Assembly (NCBI GenBank): GCA_024698065.1
Contig: JAILRR010000034.1
Coordinates: 1-18,880, forward strand
Reading direction: 5' to 3'
DNA length: 18,880 bases
From: Bacilli bacterium
GTDB taxonomy: Bacteria > Bacillota_I > Bacilli_A > RFN20 > CAG-826
The translations under genes and the position numbers were made by a program. The notes under the pieces were generated by a model. The model saw nothing but the letters and a program-made list of their open reading frames with translations. It did no database searches and had not been told where the DNA came from. This document shows, in pieces, positions 15,617 to 18,880 of the stretch (positions are counted from its first letter, which is position 1; the number at the start of each line of letters is the position of its first letter).

Positions 15617-15654
15617 GTGCAATGAATTATAAATAGTTTTATAATTAGGCACAA
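15617..15654. promoter_or_regulatory. overlapping divergent promoters with a 22-bp perfect inverted repeat
   Basis: The inverted repeat AATTATAAA-TAGT-TTTATAATT (15625-15646) has arms of 9 bp, each containing a TATAAT. Minus strand: TTGTGC (15654-15649), 17 bases, TATAAT (15631-15626) faces the DUF523 gene. Plus strand: GTGCAA (15617-15622), 17 bases, TATAAT (15640-15645) faces the YgjP-like gene with only eight bases before its ATG. The two promoters overlap, so one polymerase would block the other. Confidence 0.55.
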
Positions 15655-16286
15655 TGGCAAAGAGACAATTCAAAGGCTATTTCGAAACATATCGGGTTGG
15701 GGATGAGTCTTTTACGGTGGAGATTAGGCTTTCTCCATACCGGAGGACGACGTCTTTGTCTCTACGGAAAAATGGCTTTGTTTGCAACGCTCCGACGAGG
15801 CTTCCAAAGGACAAGCTCAATTCTTTTATTATTGCCTCAATCCCAAAGATTCTGGCCAAAGTCAAAAAGAAACCTGAACCGATAGAAGGGAATGACGTTT
15901 ATGTTTTCGGCGTCAAAACTCACATCGAAGGATTTGGAACGTCTGACAAAACAAAAAGAAACCGCCTTCTTAAGAAGGAACTTCTCCCTTATGTGAGTGA
16001 GATGACGAAAGAATACTCATCCATCATGGGTATCAAAGAGACATACGAAGTTAAAGTAAGGGACTGCCGTTCCGTCTATGGGGTCAACCACCGGAAAACC
16101 CTCTCAATCACCTATTCTTTGAACCTCGTCCATTACGATAAGCACATCATCGATTCCGTCATCATCCATGAACTTGCCCATCATTTTGTATATGGTCATA
16201 CCGAGAAGTTCTATAAAATAGTCTTAGGCATCGCGCCTGATTATTGGAAGAGCCGCAAGAAGCTCATCAATCACATCTATGCTTGA
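15654..16286 (+). CDS. YgjP-like zinc metallopeptidase (DUF45, M48-related)
   Basis: A 210-residue protein of the YgjP/DUF45 group, soluble zinc metallopeptidases distantly related to M48/SprT. The zinc motif is HELAHHFVYGH: H172, catalytic E173, H176 and third ligand H182. It is followed by the typical PDYWKSRKKLI end. The conserved upstream segment RDCRSVYGVNHRKTLSITYSL corresponds to the family's RxxxxRWGSCxxxGxIxLNxxL, with WGSC replaced by YGVN. There is no signal peptide, so it is likely cytosolic. The substrate is unknown; partners in other genomes do not settle it. Its TGA stop lies inside the next gene (8-base overlap), so it is coupled to the RNA methyltransferase. The start at ATG 15654 follows closely on a TATAAT box, with no good ribosome binding site. 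Confidence 0.86.
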   Translation: MAKRQFKGYFETYRVGDESFTVEIRLSPYRRTTSLSLRKNGFVCNAPTRLPKDKLNSFIIASIPKILAKVKKKPEPIEGNDVYVFGVKTHIEGFGTSDKTKRNRLLKKELLPYVSEMTKEYSSIMGIKETYEVKVRDCRSVYGVNHRKTLSITYSLNLVHYDKHIIDSVIIHELAHHFVYGHTEKFYKIVLGIAPDYWKSRKKLINHIYA

Positions 16287-17007
16287 AAAGATAACATCGC
16301 TTACGAACCCAAAGATCAAAAACGTCGCCAAAGCCCTTGACGCCAAAGGCGATTATTTCGTCGTTGAAGGTTTCCATATGGTGGAGATGGCCTTGTCCAA
16401 AGGGGTTGTCGAATCAATCTTCACGGTCGAAAAAACCTTCAAGACCAACGTTCCTCAATATCTCATCACTGAACCGGTTCTTAAGAAAATCACCTTCAGC
16501 AAAACGCCAGAAGGGATTGTGGCCCTTTGCAAAAAGAGCCTCCATTTGCCAATCAAGAACGACCACGTTCTCTATTTGGAGAACGTTAGAGATCCAGGTA
16601 ATTTGGGGACTTTGCTGAGGTCCGCTTTGGCGTTCCATTTCTTTGACGTCGTTCTTTCCAAAGGCTGCGCTGAAGTCTATTCGCCTAAGGTCCTTATGGC
16701 CTCCCAAGGCGCTATCTTTTATCTCAACATTAGACAAAGCGGGAACGTATCATCTTTAGATGACCTTAAAGAACTAAAAGCCAAAGGCTACCATATCTTG
16801 GGCACTGATTTGGCTTCATCTTCTCCTCTTAAAAAGCTAGAAATCCCAAGCAAAATAGCCTTGCTTCTAGGCAATGAAGGAAAGGGTTTGACTAAAGAAG
16901 CGATTGCCTTTGCCGATCAAAACGTCCGCATCGAGATGGATGGTATCGATTCCCTCAATGTCGGCGTCGCTGGCGGTATCATCATGTATGAGGTCTCGAT
17001 GAAATGA
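16279..17007 (+). CDS. TrmH/SpoU-family RNA 2'-O-methyltransferase (YsgA-like)
   Basis: A 242-residue SPOUT methyltransferase that transfers methyl from AdoMet to a ribose 2'-OH of rRNA or tRNA. An N-terminal substrate-binding part (1-90, including FVVEGFHMVEMALSKG) precedes the knotted domain. Its motifs are NVRDPGNLGTLLRSA at 102-116 (motif 1, N102 and R114), LLLGNEGKGL at 195-204 (motif 2) and IEMDGIDSLNVGVA at 218-231 (motif 3). The motif 3 serine is followed by LNVGVA instead of LNVSVA. In Bacillus a relative (ysgA) sits just before pheS-pheT, and the same order is kept here with a lipoprotein gene and T-box between. It overlaps the peptidase gene by 8 bases and the next gene by 4. Exact target base unknown. 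Confidence 0.9.
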   Translation: MLEKITSLTNPKIKNVAKALDAKGDYFVVEGFHMVEMALSKGVVESIFTVEKTFKTNVPQYLITEPVLKKITFSKTPEGIVALCKKSLHLPIKNDHVLYLENVRDPGNLGTLLRSALAFHFFDVVLSKGCAEVYSPKVLMASQGAIFYLNIRQSGNVSSLDDLKELKAKGYHILGTDLASSSPLKKLEIPSKIALLLGNEGKGLTKEAIAFADQNVRIEMDGIDSLNVGVAGGIIMYEVSMK

Positions 17008-18119
17008 GGCGGCAAAGCCTTTTGTTATTGATATCGCTTCTTTCTTTAAGTGGTTGCGTGAATAACCCTCCTCCAGAATCTTCCTCAAGCGAAGTCTGGA
17101 GCGAAGCCGATGGTGATAAAGCCTTCACAGCTTTGGAGAATTCTTTGAAGCCAATTATTGGCGACGATAGGCAAGGCGCCATCATCAAAACAAGGGGAGA
17201 CAAACCTCTTATCGCTGTCGATTTCGAAGCGGAAGCCGATCTTTCTTTGTCTTCGGAAACCCCTTCTTCGAAAGAGGGACTAAGACCCTATCGCGTTGAG
17301 GTGTTTGGAGACGCAAAAGCAAGCGCCTTCAATTGCTCGAAAGCCAAAGAATTCAAATGTGAGATTGCCTTTGAAGATGCGATGGTGTCGCTTCTTTCTA
17401 GTGGAAGTGAGCTTGCCTCAATCACCCAAACATTTAGCACCTACGTCGCCGAGATCAAAAAGGAAAACGATGAATATGAGCAAGGCTTCTATGCCGATCT
17501 CAAACATGCCGCGCTGACCGAGATTCTCCTAGAGAACCTTTTAGGCGTGGAAGTCGAGGAAAAGACTTTCGTCGATATCTCTGAGACATACGGATCCCTT
17601 TCTTCACTTTTTCCTTTGACGACGACCTATAAATCGATAACACCCTATTTCCTCAATTTCCTGAGAGGTAGATTCGACGAGAAAAAACTCACCATCAAAA
17701 CCAACTCAAAAGGGGATTATTCCTTAGAGATGGGCATCAAGGACAAAGACGATTTCTCTTCCTTCATCAAAGGGGCGATTGACGACATCTTTGATGGTTA
17801 TACGGGAAGTGCCACTATAAGGAACATCATCAACAATTACGTCGATAGTGCCCTCTCAACCATCAAAACCGTCAAAGGATCGTTGGCGATACCTTTCAGT
17901 GAGACCGAGCTAGGCCAGATTGACGCTGATTTCGATATCACCATAGACTCGAAAACGTCATCTCTCTCTTCCTCGTATGCAGAATATCTAGACGATGTAT
18001 CCATCAAGTCGGTCTCATTCTGCTTAGGAATCAATCTTTTCCATGGCACAAGTGTTGATGTCTCCTCTTTCCCGAGCAACCTTCTTGACCATAACGTTTG
18101 GAAGGAATTGGAATATTAA
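17004..18119 (+). CDS. large lipoprotein of unknown function
   Basis: A 371-residue exported lipoprotein. The signal peptide has Arg at 2-3, a Leu-rich core and lipobox LSGC with C18 as the lipid anchor. A Pro/Ser/Glu linker (NNPPPESSSSE) follows. The rest is a soluble, acidic, Ser-rich domain of mixed strands and helices with no motif I recognise. There is no repeat structure, no enzyme motif and no second membrane segment. The ATG overlaps the stop of the methyltransferase gene (ATGA), so it is coupled to it; GAGG sits about ten bases upstream. It is located just before the pheS T-box leader. It may be a lineage-specific surface protein. Function not known. Confidence 0.85.
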   Translation: MRRQSLLLLISLLSLSGCVNNPPPESSSSEVWSEADGDKAFTALENSLKPIIGDDRQGAIIKTRGDKPLIAVDFEAEADLSLSSETPSSKEGLRPYRVEVFGDAKASAFNCSKAKEFKCEIAFEDAMVSLLSSGSELASITQTFSTYVAEIKKENDEYEQGFYADLKHAALTEILLENLLGVEVEEKTFVDISETYGSLSSLFPLTTTYKSITPYFLNFLRGRFDEKKLTIKTNSKGDYSLEMGIKDKDDFSSFIKGAIDDIFDGYTGSATIRNIINNYVDSALSTIKTVKGSLAIPFSETELGQIDADFDITIDSKTSSLSSSYAEYLDDVSIKSVSFCLGINLFHGTSVDVSSFPSNLLDHNVWKELEY

Positions 18120-18131
18120 GGGCTGTGCCTC

Positions 18132-18160
18132 TTTTCTTTTAGAAAAAAGAGAAATACAAT
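18132..18160 (+). promoter_or_regulatory. candidate promoter of the pheS T-box transcript
   Basis: TTTTCT (18132-18137) and TACAAT (18155-18160) are 17 bases apart, just after the lipoprotein stop codon and just before T-box stem I. The spacer includes the inverted repeat CTTTTAGAAAA-like sequence also found before glgB. Weak -35, reasonable -10. Confidence 0.5.
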
Positions 18161-18165
18161 TAGTT

Positions 18166-18376
18166 GTTCGTTGAAGCGGAGTAGTACCTAGGGTGCCTTC
18201 CTCATGTGGGAGAGATGGATAGAGAGACCATCTCGTCGAAGGTCTAGCGAATTCGCCGTCTGAGAACGGAGAGGAAACTCTCCCCGTCGTGGGTTATAGC
18301 CAAAAAGAGATGACACTCAAAGAGCGTTCAAAGAGGGATGGTACCGTGCGGAAGCACTCCTGACATCCTCTTTTTT
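18166..18376 (+). promoter_or_regulatory. T-box riboswitch (Phe specifier TTC) controlling pheS
   Basis: A T-box leader that binds uncharged tRNA-Phe and lets transcription continue. The base of stem I pairs GTTC (18166-18169) with GAAC (18264-18267). A CTAG/CTAG plus CCTTC/GAAGG helix closes the specifier loop, whose 5' side has AGTAGTA. The specifier codon TTC (Phe) is at 18252-18254. A strong hairpin GGAGAG-GAAA-CTCTCC (18268-18283) follows. The antiterminator has GGGA (18335-18338), the 7-base bulge TGGTACC (18339-18345), then GTGC-GGAA-GCAC (18346-18357) continued by TCCT (18358-18361). The TGGT of the bulge can pair with the ACCA end of tRNA-Phe. The competing terminator pairs GGATG (18336-18340) with CATCC (18364-18368) before a T run. 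Confidence 0.93.
18333..18376 (+). terminator. T-box regulated terminator hairpin
   Basis: GAGGGATG (18333-18340, one bulged G) pairs with CATCCTC (18364-18370), followed by TTTTTT (18371-18376). The 5' arm uses the same bases as antiterminator helix A1, so the two forms exclude each other. This is the off state, used when tRNA-Phe is charged. Confidence 0.8.
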
Positions 18377-18394
18377 ATTTTTAGGAGGGACTAA

Positions 18395-18880
18395 ATGGAA
18401 CCCAAAGAGCAGATTAAGGCCATAGAGGAAAAAGCCTTAGCGGACCTTAACAATGTCAAAGACCTCGAAGGTCTTACGAATTTCAGAAACACCTATCTTG
18501 CCAAAAAGAGCGAGCTTTCCTCGCTTATGGGCAAGATGAAAGAAATACCAGCGGAGGAGAGAGGCGCCTTTGGCAAAGCCGTCAATGACGCTAGAGCCAA
18601 CATCGAAAACGCCTTCAATGAGAAGAAGGCCGCCATTGAGAAAGCCGCTCTTGATGAGAAGCTCAAGAGTGAGCGTATCGACCTCACCCTCCCAGGCAGA
18701 ACTCACACCCCAGGCAAGATGAACCCATGTTGGGTCATCATCGATGAGATGTGCGACATCTTTGCCTCAATGGGATTTGACATCGTCGAAGGAAGAGACG
18801 TTGAGACCGATCACTTCAATTTCGAACTCTTAAACGTTCCAAAAGACCATCCGGCCAGAGATATGCAGGATACCTTCTAT
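18395..18880 (+). CDS. pheS: phenylalanyl-tRNA synthetase alpha subunit, N-terminal part (3' end outside window)
   Basis: PheS is the catalytic alpha subunit of the class II (alpha-beta)2 phenylalanyl-tRNA synthetase, which charges tRNA-Phe. The first 162 codons are present and the frame runs off the window at an exact codon boundary. The N-terminal coiled coil (about 1-90, with YLAKKSELSSLMGKM) leads into the catalytic domain with LPGRTHTPGKMNP. A later block, FNFELLNVPKDHPARDMQDTFY at 141-162, is very typical. A strong ribosome binding site AGGAGG (18383-18388) lies six bases before ATG 18395. It is preceded by a T-box with Phe specifier, which independently confirms the product. pheT is expected just beyond the window. 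Confidence 0.97.
   Translation, partial: MEPKEQIKAIEEKALADLNNVKDLEGLTNFRNTYLAKKSELSSLMGKMKEIPAEERGAFGKAVNDARANIENAFNEKKAAIEKAALDEKLKSERIDLTLPGRTHTPGKMNPCWVIIDEMCDIFASMGFDIVEGRDVETDHFNFELLNVPKDHPARDMQDTFY

Noticed and set aside
1..18880. CRISPR arrays, insertion sequences, tRNA/rRNA genes, prophage genes, UGA recoded as Trp.
   Set aside because: No regularly spaced repeats, transposase or integrase motifs or tRNA cloverleafs were seen, and TGA acts as stop at gene junctions.

Overview
The window looks like a chromosomal core-metabolism segment from a Bacillota-type (low-to-moderate GC Gram-positive) bacterium, probably an uncultured gut Bacilli, Erysipelotrichales or RF39-like lineage. The reasons are a T-box riboswitch before pheS, a TrmH/SpoU methyltransferase gene upstream of pheS (as with ysgA-pheST in Bacillus), a phosphoketolase-acetate kinase fermentation pair, a dimeric-type dUTPase, and lipoproteins with lipobox signal peptides. 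UGA is used as a stop (including TGATG and ATGA junctions) and Trp is encoded by TGG, so this is not the Mycoplasma code. The lineage assignment is inference. No insertion sequence, phage gene, CRISPR array, tRNA or rRNA was seen.

Layout. (1) 2-1417 +: 3' part of adenine deaminase, closed by a strong terminator. (2) 1520-2587 +: an HD-domain protein resembling (p)ppGpp hydrolases. It converges with (3) 2642-5020 -: phosphoketolase xfp, and they share a bidirectional terminator. (4) 6543-5158 -: a Na+/Ca2+-exchanger-family transporter followed by a 95-aa orphan. (5) 8822-6625 -: ackA followed by a DHH-family phosphoesterase, with a TAATG junction and a good terminator. (6) 8958-14843 +: divergent from ackA, a tightly packed operon of glgB, glgP, dimeric dUTPase, a PucR-type helix-turn-helix protein and a small lipoprotein, ending in a bidirectional terminator. 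(7) 15571-14873 -: a DUF523/TudS-type protein with a long basic tail, whose stop codon lies in that terminator's loop. (8) 15654-18119 +: a YgjP-like metallopeptidase, a TrmH-type RNA methyltransferase and a large lipoprotein, all overlapping by a few bases. (9) 18120-18880 +: a T-box leader with Phe specifier TTC, then the 5' part of pheS.

How it fits together. Xfp splits ketose phosphates with phosphate to acetyl phosphate, and AckA turns acetyl phosphate into acetate plus ATP. GlgB and GlgP build branches in glycogen and release glucose-1-phosphate from it, feeding the same central carbon flow. Adenine deaminase, dUTPase and the DHH phosphoesterase are nucleotide salvage or clean-up functions. 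The most unusual points are the TudS-like protein with an RNA-binding-like tail, divergent overlapping promoters sharing a 22-bp perfect palindrome, palindromes inside two other promoter spacers, an HD hydrolase lacking part of the usual HDxxED signature, and a regulator, a dUTPase and an InlB-repeat-like lipoprotein at the end of the glycogen operon.
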